This document shows positions 1 to 8,943 of a DNA stretch of 64,000 bases, one piece after another (position 1 is the first letter of the stretch; each line of letters opens with the position of its first letter). The notes beneath the pieces were generated by a model that saw only the letters and a program-made list of their open reading frames with translations, had not been told where the DNA came from and made no database searches. Both the position numbers and the translations under genes were made by a program. The stretch comes from Desulfomonile tiedjei (GTDB taxonomy: Bacteria; Desulfobacterota; Desulfomonilia; Desulfomonilales; Desulfomonilaceae): NCBI GenBank assembly GCA_016212925.1, contig JACRDF010000010.1, forward strand, positions 1 through 64,000, written 5' to 3'.

Positions 1-450
1 CTTCTGGATGTAGTTCCTCTTTATCGTCTGATCTTGGCTGTTGATTCTCATGGACTTATTACCCCTGTCTGAGGATACCTCGTCCACGAATTATCTAACA
101 TCTACAATTGCGAGGGCGTCAAGCCCGAAGCAATCTCAGCGCTTGGACATCGCTTTCCCGCCGGACGCGGGACTTCGCTTCTCGCAATGACAGCTCACAT
201 AACGTGTTTTAAGAAAACAATAGCGAACTGGTATGATTCCACATTCCGTCATTCCTGCGGAAGCAGGAATCCAGTCCCGCGTCTCGCTGGATTCCCTGGG
301 TTCCCGCCTTCGCGGGAACGACGGGGTAAGCAAAGCAGAAATGGCAGGAGGGCCGTTGGGGGCCAACGGACATCAATTTTGGCAATTGCCATAGGTCCAA
401 ATCAGCACTGACCCGGTGCCCAGGTCAGTGGCACCCAGCGCAAACCGGCA
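1..450. other. Window edge and intergenic repeats
   Basis: No complete gene is visible. Frame 1 is open from the edge to a TGA at 70-72 and could be the last 23 codons of a plus-strand gene, but this is too short to judge. The rest holds dispersed repeats: a 'CGAAGCAATCTC ... TCGCAATGACA' element (about 128-191, related to 3622-3695), a 'TTCCTGCGGAAGCAGGAATCC' type palindromic element (about 246-325) and a short palindrome (403-428) whose inverted relative is at 23357-23382. Confidence 0.5.
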
Positions 451-1614
451 TCACAAGGCTTGCGCAGCAATTACCTTCAGGTACCGGGTTTCAGGCATGG
501 AGAGGAGGATCGGGTGGTCCGGGCCTTGACCTCGAACCTCAAGGATTCGCAGGTCACGGCCGCTCTGCCGAGAGGCACTCAACAACAACTCCTCGAAATC
601 CTGCGAGGTGAGATGATGCGAGCAAGAACAGGTAATGATCACTCCTCCGGGATTCAATTTGCCCATTGCTCTCCGGTTGATGTCAATATAACCCTTCTGC
701 CCTTCCTTGAAGCCGGAGCGGCTCTTGATGAACGCGGGGGGATCGAGGACGATCACATCCCAGGTGTCGCGGCTCTTTTTCAGGAACTCCAGGGCGGATT
801 CCCTGATGGCATAAAAATTCTGATCCAAGCCGTTAAGGGCCGCGTTCGAAACAGCTAAACTGAGCGCCCCTCGGGACGAATCCAACGCGACGACCTTATC
901 CGCTCCTGATGCAGCAGCGTTTATGCCCCACGCCGCCGTATAGCAAAAGAGATCCAGGACATGTGCGCCCGGGAAAACATACTGTCTCACCAGAGATCTG
1001 TTGGATTCCTGGTCCAGATAGAAGCCGGTTTTCTGCCCGTTGGGAATATCCACCAGGAACTTCAATCCGTTGGACGCTATGGTGACCATGTCGGGAACAG
1101 ATCCATGGGCCAGTTTCTTTTCCAGCGGTAATCCTTCCAGAGCCCTGACCGGCGCGTCGTTTCGCAGATAAATCCCCTCGGGAGACAGGACCTCTATGAG
1201 GGCTTCCAGCACTTCGTTCATAAGGCCGTCTATTCCCGCCGTCAGGCTCTGGACGGCCAAATACCTGGCGTAGCGGTCAACGATCAGGCCCGGCAGGAGG
1301 TCTCCTTCTCCGAACACCACCCGGTACGAGTCTCTTGAAGGAAAGATGCGTTTCCTCAGCTCCAGAGCCGACTCTATCTTGGTTCGAAAAAAGAGCGCGT
1401 CGATTTCCACTCTGCGGCGGGACAGGATGCGAGCGCATATCAGACTGGCCGGATTGGCATAGACCATACCGAGAAACTCACCGCCTGCATCGCGAAGTTC
1501 GTGAATCGACCCGGCCTCCAGTTCCGACACCGGCGGATGTCCTACTTCGTTGGAAAACACCCAGAGATGGCCTCTTCGAATTCGTCTGTCTGCATTTTTC
1601 TTCAGAGTTATCAT
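451..1614 (-). CDS. rlmI: Class I SAM-dependent rRNA methyltransferase, RlmI family
   Basis: The 387-residue protein matches the RlmI/YccW layout, whose E. coli member makes 5-methylcytosine at 23S rRNA position 1962. It has an N-terminal PUA-like RNA-binding part (about residues 1-75), a middle domain, and a Rossmann methyltransferase domain. That domain shows the SAM-binding segment 'VLDLFCYTAAWG', the motif IV 'LDPPAF' and the cysteine motif 'TCSCSHH' expected of m5C methylases. Length is normal (E. coli about 396). The ATG start places the PUA domain at the N-terminus as usual. It is transcribed on the minus strand, well separated from serS by the hairpin block at 1761-1873, so it probably has its own promoter. 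The exact target base is inferred from the family. Confidence 0.85.
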   Translation of the reverse strand: MITLKKNADRRIRRGHLWVFSNEVGHPPVSELEAGSIHELRDAGGEFLGMVYANPASLICARILSRRRVEIDALFFRTKIESALELRKRIFPSRDSYRVVFGEGDLLPGLIVDRYARYLAVQSLTAGIDGLMNEVLEALIEVLSPEGIYLRNDAPVRALEGLPLEKKLAHGSVPDMVTIASNGLKFLVDIPNGQKTGFYLDQESNRSLVRQYVFPGAHVLDLFCYTAAWGINAAASGADKVVALDSSRGALSLAVSNAALNGLDQNFYAIRESALEFLKKSRDTWDVIVLDPPAFIKSRSGFKEGQKGYIDINRRAMGKLNPGGVIITCSCSHHLTSQDFEELLLSASRQSGRDLRILEVRGQGPDHPILLSMPETRYLKVIAAQAL

Positions 1615-1760
1615 GATAGCCCTTCTTCCTTCACCCCCAAGTGCCTTCTACGAATTCTTGATGCCGGTTAGGCATACCTGGCCGCACCTCTAAATAGCGG
1701 GATGTTGCGGAGGAAATTTTTCTGCAAGGAAGTATTTCGACTCGCACATGAAAAGAATTC

Positions 1761-1817
1761 ATATCTGTCCGCTGGGCAGCTTCCGCTGCCAGCGGAAGCT
1801 GCCCAGCGGACAGATAT
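1761..1817. repeat. 27-bp perfect inverted repeat with 3-nt loop
   Basis: Bases 1761-1787 are the exact reverse complement of 1791-1817, with only GCC between them. The arm contains 'GCTGGGCAGCTTCCGCT'. It is followed at once by 'agaagtttttggagaggggt' and a second hairpin (1838-1873). The same two-hairpin order with the same linker recurs at 7813-7900, so this is module A of a composite dispersed repeat. Confidence 0.85.
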
Positions 1818-1837
1818 AGAAGTTTTTGGAGAGGGGT

Positions 1838-1873
1838 GCGGGGAGGCCCTTTTTACAAAAAGGGCCTCCCCGC
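1838..1873. terminator. Strong hairpin, likely bidirectional terminator of serS
   Basis: Arms of about 16 bp (GCGGGGAGGCCCTTTT and its complement) meet around a tiny A/C loop. It lies directly after the serS stop (serS reads leftward and ends at 1881). The T-run inside the arm gives U-rich RNA on both strands. Related hairpins occur at 7573, 7871, 8906, 9367 and 27047, so this is also a member of a dispersed repeat family. Confidence 0.6.
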
Positions 1874-1880
1874 AATTGCG

Positions 1881-3158
1881 TCACTGCTTCTTCGGTTCTA
1901 TACGTTCCATGCCGTTCATCAGGGGGCGGAGCACTTCGGGGATTGTAACGCTTCCGTCCTCGTTTTGGAAATTCTCCAGGATCGGGATCAGGATTCTTGG
2001 CGACGCGACCGCGGTATTATTCAGAGTGTGGCAGAATTGAGTCTTTCCGTTTTTCCCGCGCCAACGAATTTTCAGCCTTCGTGCCTGGAATTCGTGCAAA
2101 GTGGAACAGGAATGGGTCTCCGAGTATTTTTGGCGGCTCGGCATCCACGTCTCGATCTCATGTTTCAAGACCTGTCCTTGGCCTATTTCCGCGGTGCAGG
2201 CCAGTGCAACCCGATGCGGTAAACCTAGTGCCTGCATGATGGATTCCGCATTATTCAAAAGAAGCATATGTTCCTGCCGCGAAACTTCGGGGTCATTCAC
2301 ACAAATGATGACTTGTTCCACTTTGTTAAACTGGTGGAGGCGATAAAAGCCTCGAGTGTCCTTTCCGTAAGACCCGGCTTCCCTGCGGAAGCAAGACGAA
2401 TAGCCGCAATAGTGCTTAGGAAGGTCTTTTTCGTTGAGAATTTCGTCCATATGGTAAGAGACCAGAGATACCTCGGATGTGCCGATCAAATACAGGTTAT
2501 CCTTTTCCACAAAAAAGGTGTCTTCCTCGCCAAGTGGAAAAAAGCCCGTTCCTATCATGGCTTCCCGCCTCACCAGTTGAGGCACGATCATGGGCTGGAA
2601 GCCTTTGGAAAACAGATGATCGAGGGTGAATTTGAAAAGTGCGAATTCGAGCAGGGCACCTTCATTCTTCAGGAAGTACATGCGGGCACCCGCGAATTTG
2701 ACCGCCCTGGCCATATCTACGATATCCAGGCTCTCGGCCAATTCCAGGTGATCCTTGGGCTGGAAGTCGAATTTCGCGGGCTTGCCGAAGGACCTCACCT
2801 CTACGTTGTCGTCGTCTGACTCGCCTTCCGGCACCTCCGGCAGCGGCGGATTCGGGACCATGAGCATCAGTCGCTCGAAGCGTTCCTCTGCCTCTCTGAG
2901 ATTAGGCTCAACTTCGCTGAGTCCTTGCCGGATAGACTTGACCTGCGCCACTGCCCGGTCTTTTTCGTCTCCTTTGAGATTCGGGATCTCCTTTGACAGC
3001 CGATTGCGATCCGCGCGGAGCGTTTCCGCCTCAGCCTTGAGTTTCCTTAGCTCGTCGTCTACGGCAAGCAGCTCATCTACGTCCATTTTCATACGCTTCT
3101 TGCGTATGCCTTCCTTTATCAAGTCGGGATTGCTTCGGATGAAGGCGATGTCAAGCAT
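1881..3158 (-). CDS. serS: Seryl-tRNA synthetase
   Basis: The 425-residue protein is a full-length bacterial class II seryl-tRNA synthetase that charges tRNA-Ser in the cytoplasm. The first ~110 residues are the long charged antiparallel coiled-coil arm that grips the tRNA. The catalytic part shows motif 2 'FRREAGSYGKDTRGFYRLHQF' in two parts ('FRREAGSYGKDTRG', 'FYRLHQFNKVE') and a C-terminal motif 3 region 'NNTAVASPRILIPILEN' ending in 'EVLRPLMNG', which is diagnostic of bacterial SerRS. The start 'MLDIAFIR' is the conserved N-terminus and is preceded by 'aaggagttcctt' on the coding strand. The small gene at 3194-3508 lies 35 bp upstream on the same strand and is probably co-transcribed. Confidence 0.97.
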   Translation of the reverse strand: MLDIAFIRSNPDLIKEGIRKKRMKMDVDELLAVDDELRKLKAEAETLRADRNRLSKEIPNLKGDEKDRAVAQVKSIRQGLSEVEPNLREAEERFERLMLMVPNPPLPEVPEGESDDDNVEVRSFGKPAKFDFQPKDHLELAESLDIVDMARAVKFAGARMYFLKNEGALLEFALFKFTLDHLFSKGFQPMIVPQLVRREAMIGTGFFPLGEEDTFFVEKDNLYLIGTSEVSLVSYHMDEILNEKDLPKHYCGYSSCFRREAGSYGKDTRGFYRLHQFNKVEQVIICVNDPEVSRQEHMLLLNNAESIMQALGLPHRVALACTAEIGQGQVLKHEIETWMPSRQKYSETHSCSTLHEFQARRLKIRWRGKNGKTQFCHTLNNTAVASPRILIPILENFQNEDGSVTIPEVLRPLMNGMERIEPKKQ

Positions 3159-3193
3159 AAGGAACTCCTTGGAATTTGCGCGGTTTATTTAAT

Positions 3194-3508
3194 TCAGCTT
3201 TTGTCTTTAACATCTTTGGGCTTGAGGACCTGGACCCTTGACAGCGCCGACCTCAGGGCAGGGGAAGGGGGCGTCCAGTCTTTCCGCTCCATTTTCGCCG
3301 TCGGATCTTCGACCCCTTGCCCTTCAGGCTCTTTCTTGCTGAACTGTTCCTCTATGTAGGCCTTAAGCTCTTGCTGTTCTCGTGGAAGCATATCTGCATA
3401 AAGTCTCTCCAAAGTCTCCCTTTCGGTGCGGGTCATGGCTCCGGGACCTATCTTGCGGGAGGCTTCCAACCACTTGCGTTGTTTCTGAGTGAGTTGCGTT
3501 TCGTCCAA
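3194..3508 (-). CDS. Small charged protein upstream of serS
   Basis: I do not recognise the family. The 104-residue product has no signal peptide or membrane segment. It is highly charged, with a helical N-terminal half ('TQLTQKQRKWLEASRK', 'RTERETLERLYADMLPREQQELKAYIEEQFSKK' in outline) and a proline-containing, probably flexible C-terminal third. The N-terminal repeats of acidic/basic residues with W suggest a helical bundle or partner-binding protein. It precedes serS by 35 bp on the same strand, so the two are likely one operon. No function is inferred. Confidence 0.6.
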   Translation of the reverse strand: MDETQLTQKQRKWLEASRKIGPGAMTRTERETLERLYADMLPREQQELKAYIEEQFSKKEPEGQGVEDPTAKMERKDWTPPSPALRSALSRVQVLKPKDVKDKS

Positions 3509-3621
3509 CGTCGATCTCCTGACTTAACATGGCGAATTTCAACTTACCAACTCATTTCGACCGGTGCAAGCCGTTTCCGCCGTTATTTTGCAACCATTCG
3601 CTTACAGCGCTAAGGATTGTC

Positions 3622-3695
3622 ATTGCGAGCGGAGCGAAGCAATCTCTACCTTTGGCCGTTGAGATTGCTTCGTCGCTTCACTCCTCGCAATGACA
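3622..3695. repeat. Dispersed palindromic repeat (TCATTGCGAG ... CTCGCAATGA type)
   Basis: Ends 'GTCATTGCGAGCGGAGCGAAG' and 'CTTCACTCCTCGCAATGAC' form the outer arms, with 'AGCAATCTC' and 'GAGATTGCT' as inner arms. A degenerate copy lies at about 128-191. It occupies the gap between the minus-strand serS operon and the plus-strand peptide-transport operon. Confidence 0.7.
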
Positions 3696-3816
3696 CAGAA
3701 CCGTCAATTTCCGCAGGTAAGTGAATCGTTGCCATATTTTCCGGTCCCTTCCTTTCCCTTGCCCCCCGGTGTTATTTTGACTATATTCCCTCGGAGTGTT
3801 GAACCGGAAGGATCAA

Positions 3817-5481
3817 ATGAAATTGAAAGAGATCGCCATATTAGTCACCTTGGCCGCTTTATGTCTAACAACCGGATGCGGGCAGGCGCCGCAAGAATCG
3901 AAAACCACCGCGGGCAATCAGCAGACACCGCCGGCTGCAAAGAAGCAGTACGAGCCTGCTTACGGCGACATGATAATCCGTGGAAGCATAGGCGATGCCT
4001 CGGTTCTGCTTCCTGTGCTGGTTTCAGATTCCGCCAGCGGTGAAATTACAGGCCTCATCTATAATGGCCTGGTGAGATACGACAAGGACATCAAGCTCGA
4101 AGGCGACCTTGCCGAAAAATGGGACATATCCGACGACAAGCTCACCATCCGATTTTTTCTCAGAAAGGACGTGAAATGGCAGGATGGTACGCCATTTACC
4201 AGCAAGGACGTTGAATACACCTACAAATTGATAGTTGATCCAAAGACGCCGACAGCATACGCGACCGATTTTCTGAAAGTGAAGGAATTCCGAGTTCTGG
4301 ACGACTACACCGTCGAGGTGACGTACGACAAGCCGTATGCGCCCGCGCTGGGCTCCTGGGGCCAGGCCATGCACCCCAGCCATCTGCTGGAAGGCAAGGA
4401 TGTCACCCAGAGCCCATTGAAGAGACACCCGATCGGGACAGGCCCGTACAAGTTCGTTGAATGGAAGACCGGCGAAAAGATAATTCTTGACAGTTACCAT
4501 GACTATTTCGAGGGTCGGCCGTACATTGACCGGGTTCTAACACGCACCATACCTGACCTGGCAACCATGTTTTTGGAACTCAAGGCGGGAAGAGTGGACC
4601 AAATGGGGCTAACCCCGCTTCAGTACACCAGGCAAACGGATTCGCAACTGTTTAAGGAGAATTTTGTCAAATACAAATATCTGGCCTTTGGATACAGCTA
4701 CCTCGGGTACAATCTTCAGGATTGGAAATTCAAAGACAAGAAAGTGCGTCAGGCGCTCACAACCGCGATCAACAGGGAAAGCATAGTTAGTGGAGTTTTG
4801 TTCGGCCTCGGGAAGGTGACGGACACACCGTTCAAACCTGATACCATGTGGTACAATCATAACGTGAAGAAGTTCCCGTACGATCCCGAAAAAGCCAAGC
4901 AGATGTTCGCGGAAGCGGGATGGAAGGACACCGACGGAGACGGCATCCTCGACAAGGATGGAAAACCCTTTGAATTCACAATCCTCACCAACCACGGCAA
5001 CGACATTCGCAAAAATGCCGCCACAATCATCCAGAACGATCTGAAAAAGGTCGGCATAAAGGTCCACATCCGCGTGATCGAGTGGGCTGCGTTCCTCAAG
5101 AACTTCATCAACAAGAGAAACTTTGAAGCCACCTTGCTCGGGTGGGGGATCGGGATTGATCCCAGCCAGATCGATATATGGAATTCGAAAAAAACGGGCG
5201 AGACGCAACTGAACTTTATCACCTATCAAAACCCGGAAGTGGACCAACTGTTGGATGACGGCGCTGCCACTTACGACCCTGAGGAGCGAAAGAAGTATTA
5301 CGACAAATTCCAAGAGATAATCGCGGAGGATCAGCCGTACACTTTCCTCTTTGTCCAGGATTCCCTGCCGGTCACAAGTTCTCGGTTTCACGGGATTGAA
5401 CCCGCGGCCGCAGGAATAATGTATAACTTCATAAAATGGTATGTTCCGAAGCCTCTTCAGAAGTACCACATCGAACCGTGA
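3817..5481 (+). CDS. Peptide/nickel-type ABC transporter substrate-binding lipoprotein (SBP family 5)
   Basis: This is the extracytoplasmic binding protein of an oligopeptide/dipeptide-type importer. The start at 3817 (AAGGA 6 nt upstream) gives a clean lipoprotein signal with lipobox 'LTTGC' at about residue 20. The mature part has the family 5 signatures 'GLVRYDKDIKLEGDLAEKW', 'TIRFFLRKDVKWQDGTPF' and 'HPIGTGPYKF'. Length (554 residues) is typical. The two permease genes follow at 6 bp and ~175 bp, so it heads the operon. Family 5 proteins can bind peptides, nickel complexes or opines, and the substrate cannot be read from sequence. No ATPase gene follows the permeases. Confidence 0.92.
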   Translation: MKLKEIAILVTLAALCLTTGCGQAPQESKTTAGNQQTPPAAKKQYEPAYGDMIIRGSIGDASVLLPVLVSDSASGEITGLIYNGLVRYDKDIKLEGDLAEKWDISDDKLTIRFFLRKDVKWQDGTPFTSKDVEYTYKLIVDPKTPTAYATDFLKVKEFRVLDDYTVEVTYDKPYAPALGSWGQAMHPSHLLEGKDVTQSPLKRHPIGTGPYKFVEWKTGEKIILDSYHDYFEGRPYIDRVLTRTIPDLATMFLELKAGRVDQMGLTPLQYTRQTDSQLFKENFVKYKYLAFGYSYLGYNLQDWKFKDKKVRQALTTAINRESIVSGVLFGLGKVTDTPFKPDTMWYNHNVKKFPYDPEKAKQMFAEAGWKDTDGDGILDKDGKPFEFTILTNHGNDIRKNAATIIQNDLKKVGIKVHIRVIEWAAFLKNFINKRNFEATLLGWGIGIDPSQIDIWNSKKTGETQLNFITYQNPEVDQLLDDGAATYDPEERKKYYDKFQEIIAEDQPYTFLFVQDSLPVTSSRFHGIEPAAAGIMYNFIKWYVPKPLQKYHIEP

Positions 5482-5487
5482 GGGCCT

Positions 5488-6465
5488 ATGGGCTTTTACC
5501 TTCTGAAACGTCTCTTGCTTATGATACCGGTGCTGCTGGGGATCACCATAATATCGTTCACCGTCATGAAGGTCGCACCGGGCGATCCTGTCAGCCTTAT
5601 TACGGACCTCAATCCGAATATGAACGAAGAGGCCATCAAGAGAATCCGTGCGCATTACGGGCTCGACGAACCTATGCACGTTCAATATCTCAAGTGGCTC
5701 AGGAACATGCTGATGCTGGATTTCGGCCGCTCCTTCGCTTCGGACAACCGGCCCGTTATAGACAAGATCCTGGAGCGCATTCCCATAACTCTACTGATAA
5801 ACGCACTCTCGATGAGTTTGATTCTTATCGTGGCGATCCCGATAGGTGTCATGTCCGCGGTGAAGCAAGACTCGTTCTTTGATAAAGGGACCACTGTATT
5901 CGTATTCCTCGGTTTTGCCATCCCAACGTTCTGGCTTGCCCTTTTGCTCATGATTCTTTTCGGTGTGCAACTTAACTGGCTCCCCATCTCCGGGTTCCGC
6001 TCTTTGCATTACGCGGACCTCTCTTTTGCCGGACGAATCCTCGACATAGCAAAGCACCTGATTTTGCCGATATTTGTTTCCGGTTTCGGAGGATTGGCAG
6101 GGTATAGCCGGTACATGCGATCGAACATGTTGGAAGTGATTCGGCAAGACTACATCACCACAGCCCGCGCAAAGGGACTCGACGAGACCACGGTAATATT
6201 CAAACACGCGCTGCGAAACGCCCTGCTGCCTGTAATAACTCTCCTCGGGCTGTCCGTCCCCGGCCTGATAGGAGGAAGCGTCATTTTCGAGACCATTTTT
6301 TCGATTCCCGGAATGGGACAGCTTTTCTACCAATCCGTAATGATGAGGGATTACCCGACCATAATGGGCATTCTGGTAATCGGAGCGGTTCTGACACTCT
6401 TGGGGAACCTGCTGGCAGACCTCTTCTATTCCCTTGCGGACCCCAGGATCAGGGTCTCAGGGTGA
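5488..6465 (+). CDS. ABC transporter permease, DppB/OppB type
   Basis: This is the first inner-membrane permease of the family 5 importer. The 325-residue protein begins with the standard '[24 protein letters not shown]' type membrane segment (residues 1-24), followed by the OppB-type large periplasmic loop. It carries the cytoplasmic EAA loop '[25 protein letters not shown]' that docks onto the ATPase, and ends '[17 protein letters not shown]', typical for DppB. It starts 6 bp after the binding-protein stop, so it is co-translated with it. Confidence 0.92.
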   Translation: MGFYLLKRLLLMIPVLLGITIISFTVMKVAPGDPVSLITDLNPNMNEEAIKRIRAHYGLDEPMHVQYLKWLRNMLMLDFGRSFASDNRPVIDKILERIPITLLINALSMSLILIVAIPIGVMSAVKQDSFFDKGTTVFVFLGFAIPTFWLALLLMILFGVQLNWLPISGFRSLHYADLSFAGRILDIAKHLILPIFVSGFGGLAGYSRYMRSNMLEVIRQDYITTARAKGLDETTVIFKHALRNALLPVITLLGLSVPGLIGGSVIFETIFSIPGMGQLFYQSVMMRDYPTIMGILVIGAVLTLLGNLLADLFYSLADPRIRVSG

Positions 6466-6639
6466 TGATGGGGTGAGGGTGAAACACCTTGAATTTCAGA
6501 ACCACGATAAACGAGGAAACGCTCTTCAAGGAAGAGTAGGGGCAGGGCCTCCGTGCCGGTTCCGCGTCCGGCGGTATTTGGGCCAATTTCCGAAACGCTC
6601 GGATAAACAAGCGATCAGTTCGTCCAGAGAAGATAGCTA

Positions 6640-7479
6640 ATGACTCTACTAGGAGATACCCTTCGCCGCCTCGCTAAGAACAAGATGGGCATGGTAGGGT
6701 TATTTGTTGTTGCCGCTCTTTTTTTTGTGGCCATCTTTGCCGGTAGCCTGGCGCCGTACGCGCCCGACCGTATCGACACCGCTCATATCCTTGCCCCTCC
6801 CACGTGGGACCATTACATGGGGACGGACATGCTGGGCCGGGACGTTCTTTCCAGAATCCTCTATGGCTCAGGGGTTTCCTTGAGTGTAGGCTTTGTGGCT
6901 GTCGGAATATCCACTCTGATCGGGGTGCTTCTGGGGTCTGTTTCCGGCTATTACGGTGGGCTATCCGACCGTGTCGTGATGCGGTTCGTGGATATCATGC
7001 TGTGCTTTCCGACGTTTTTCCTCATCCTGGCTGTGATTGCCTTCATCGGACCCAGCATATGGAACATAATGGTGGTCATCGGAGTGACTTCGTGGATGGG
7101 TGTGACCCGTCTGGTACGGGCAGAATTCCTCAGCATACGCGAACGCGATTACGTCCAGGCCGCGATTGCCCAGGGAGCGGGCGATCTCCGGATAATCTTC
7201 CTACACATTTTGCCTAACGCTATGGCACCGGTCCTTGTGGCCGCAACTCTCGGTGTCGCAGCGGCCGTGCTGGTCGAATCGAGCCTTTCGTTCCTCGGAA
7301 TCGGGGTCCAGCCGCCCGACCCCTCCTGGGGCAATATGCTCACCGAAGGCAAAGACAACATAGAAATCGCATGGTGGCTGTCCGTCTTCCCCGGCGTGGC
7401 CATTTTCATAACCGTCATGGGCTATAACCTGCTCGGCGAAGCTATCCGCGACTCCCTCGACCCCCGCCTGCGACGGTGA
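6640..7479 (+). CDS. ABC transporter permease, DppC/OppC type
   Basis: This is the second permease of the importer. The 279 residues include the OppC N-terminal segment 'KNKMGMVGLFVVAALFFVAIFAGSLAPYAP', the conserved 'GTDMLGRDVLSRILYGSG' after the first loop, the EAA loop 'GAGDLRIIFLHILPNAMAPVLV' and the end 'LLGEAIRDSLDPRLRR'. It lies 174 bp downstream of the first permease, and that gap holds no convincing gene. Normally DppD and DppF ATPases follow, but here a purine tract and hairpin end the operon. The pump must therefore borrow an ATPase from elsewhere. Confidence 0.92.
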   Translation: MTLLGDTLRRLAKNKMGMVGLFVVAALFFVAIFAGSLAPYAPDRIDTAHILAPPTWDHYMGTDMLGRDVLSRILYGSGVSLSVGFVAVGISTLIGVLLGSVSGYYGGLSDRVVMRFVDIMLCFPTFFLILAVIAFIGPSIWNIMVVIGVTSWMGVTRLVRAEFLSIRERDYVQAAIAQGAGDLRIIFLHILPNAMAPVLVAATLGVAAAVLVESSLSFLGIGVQPPDPSWGNMLTEGKDNIEIAWWLSVFPGVAIFITVMGYNLLGEAIRDSLDPRLRR

Positions 7480-7483
7480 AGGG

Positions 7484-7565
7484 GGTAGAGAAGAGAAGAG
7501 AAGAGAAGAGAAGAGAAGAGAAGGGAAGAGAAGAGAAGAGAAGAGAAGAAGAAAGAAGAAAAGAA
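7484..7565. repeat. AGAAG pentanucleotide tract
   Basis: About 12-14 near-perfect copies of the 5-bp unit AGAAG follow directly after the DppC stop and run into the hairpin at 7573. The strand is pure purine for ~80 bases. A second shorter tract lies after the next gene (8839-8895). Confidence 0.9.
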
Positions 7566-7572
7566 AGGAATT

Positions 7573-7610
7573 GCGGGGGGAAACTTCTTTACAAAAAAGT
7601 TTCCCCCCGC
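7573..7610. terminator. G-rich hairpin after the peptide-transport operon
   Basis: GCGGGGGGAAACTT (7573-7586) pairs exactly with AAGTTTCCCCCCGC (7597-7610) around a T/A-rich loop that can pair further. It ends the permease operon and is followed by 'acccccttcaaaaaact', which recurs beside sister copies at 8906 and 9367. Confidence 0.65.
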
Positions 7611-7812
7611 ACCCCCCTTCAAAAAACTTATGTGCGATTGTTTGGTATGGTTCCGAGGCTCCGACGCGGTGCCAACCGCATAAGAGCCGGCGCAGCCTGT
7701 TTCAATATACTCTGCGGTGACCGTCTCGAAGATTCAAAGCGCATTGAAATGTTTTTCAACCGCATATGAAGAAACCGAATACCTTTTTGATTGCTCAGCA
7801 ACATCTGTTCAG

Positions 7813-7900
7813 GTCCTTGCCGGCTCAGGCGGCAAGGACGGCAAGATATAAGAGTTTTTGGGGAGGGGTTCGGGGAGCCCGAACAAAAAGGGGCTCCCCG
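7813..7900. repeat. Second copy of the composite two-hairpin repeat
   Basis: Module A is GTCCTTGCC (7813-7821) paired with GGCAAGGAC (7831-7839). It is followed by 'agatataagagtttttggggaggggt' and then module B, CGGGGAGCCC (7871-7880) paired with GGGCTCCCCG (7891-7900). The linker is nearly the same as at 1812-1837. It lies just upstream of the formyltransferase-fold gene, so it may shape that transcript's 5' leader. Confidence 0.75.
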
Positions 7901-7951
7901 AGAATTCTCCTAAAAATTATTATACCCTGCCGTCTTTGGAGGTCTGGTGTC

Positions 7952-8833
7952 ATGGCTCTTCGCATAGGGTGGTTTTCTACCGGTCGTGATCCTGCGGCGC
8001 GCAATCTGCTTCAGACTGTGCATGTGGACATAACGGCCAATGGAATACCTGCATCCATAGACTGGATATTCTGTCACCGAGAGACCGGTGATGCTGAGCC
8101 GAACGAAGAGTATCGTGAGCGCGAGATGTTCTTCGATCTGGCTGCCAGTCTCAACATCCCGGTCGCGACTCTTTCTCACGTGAAATTCCTGCCCGAACTG
8201 CGAAAAAAGGGCTTGGAGGAAAGCCGGTCCGCGGCGGATGCTTCCCCCGCGCTCGAGCAATGGCGCAACCTGTACGGCAAAGAGGTCATGCGACTGGTCT
8301 CCATGCTCCCAAAGGTCGATCTGGTGGTTATGGCCGGCTACATGCTCATAATCGGAGATCCCGAGCTTGAGGGCCTGGACATGGTGAACATCCATCCCGC
8401 TCTTCCGTGGGGCCCGAAAGGGACCTGGCAGGAGGTCATCCATCAACTGATCGCAGAAGGAGCCCAAGAACAAGGCATCATGGTGCATCTGGTCACCAAG
8501 GAACTCGACCGCGGCCCGGTCATCTCCTACTGTCGCTTTCCCATCCAAGGCCGGGAATGGCAGCCCTTGTGGGAACAGTGGAAAAGAGACATAAAACCCG
8601 ACGCCCCACTTGAACCCAGAGAAAGCCATCCCTTATTCAAGAAAATCCGTGCTGAAGGCGAAATACGCGAACTTCCGCTCCTCCGAGGCGCAATCAGAGA
8701 ACTTGCCCACGGAAACGTCTCAGTCCGAGACAAGAAGATCTGGGCCGCGGGACAACTGCTCCAACAAGGCGTAGACCTCACCCCCACTATCGAAGAAATC
8801 GTGGCAAGCGAAGGGAGAAGCGACGAAGGGTAG
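7952..8833 (+). CDS. Formyltransferase-fold (PurN/GART-like) protein
   Basis: The 293-residue cytoplasmic protein has the glycinamide-ribonucleotide formyltransferase fold. The N-terminus 'MALRIGWFSTGRDPAARNLL' resembles the opening strand and glycine turn of PurN. The hallmark asparagine-histidine site is 'MVNIHPALPWGPKGTW' (about residues 148-163) and the catalytic aspartate lies in 'KELDRGPVISYC'. It is longer than PurN (about 210) because of an extra C-terminal helical region (~80 residues), so it is probably not the purine enzyme itself. The substrate is unknown. The start at 7952 is chosen because GGAGG lies 9-13 nt upstream; upstream in-frame codons translate repeat DNA. Confidence 0.75.
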   Translation: MALRIGWFSTGRDPAARNLLQTVHVDITANGIPASIDWIFCHRETGDAEPNEEYREREMFFDLAASLNIPVATLSHVKFLPELRKKGLEESRSAADASPALEQWRNLYGKEVMRLVSMLPKVDLVVMAGYMLIIGDPELEGLDMVNIHPALPWGPKGTWQEVIHQLIAEGAQEQGIMVHLVTKELDRGPVISYCRFPIQGREWQPLWEQWKRDIKPDAPLEPRESHPLFKKIRAEGEIRELPLLRGAIRELAHGNVSVRDKKIWAAGQLLQQGVDLTPTIEEIVASEGRSDEG

Positions 8834-8838
8834 GGGAG

Positions 8839-8943
8839 GAAGAGAAGAGAAGAGAAGAGAAGAGTAGCGAAGAGAAGAGAAGAAGGAAAGAAAGGAGGGG
8901 AGAATGCGGGAGGCAACTTTTCTGTAGAAAAGTTTCCCCCCGC
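8839..8943. repeat. Purine tract plus G-rich hairpin after the formyltransferase gene
   Basis: AGAGA/AGAAG pentamer repeats run from 8839 to about 8895. They are followed by an imperfect hairpin whose left arm starts GCGGGAGGCAACTTTTC (8906) and whose right arm is AAAAGTTTCCCCCCGC ending at 8943. The order stop codon, purine tract, hairpin is the same as after the DppC gene. Confidence 0.7.

Noticed and set aside
4609..5685. Long minus-strand frame across the binding-protein gene
   Set aside because: Its 358 codons are the shadow of the family 5 protein, whose motifs and lipobox are clear on the plus strand.
7422..7769. Open frames through the AGAAG tract on both strands
   Set aside because: They translate a simple repeat into Glu/Arg/Lys or Ser/Leu/Phe runs and have no ribosome site.
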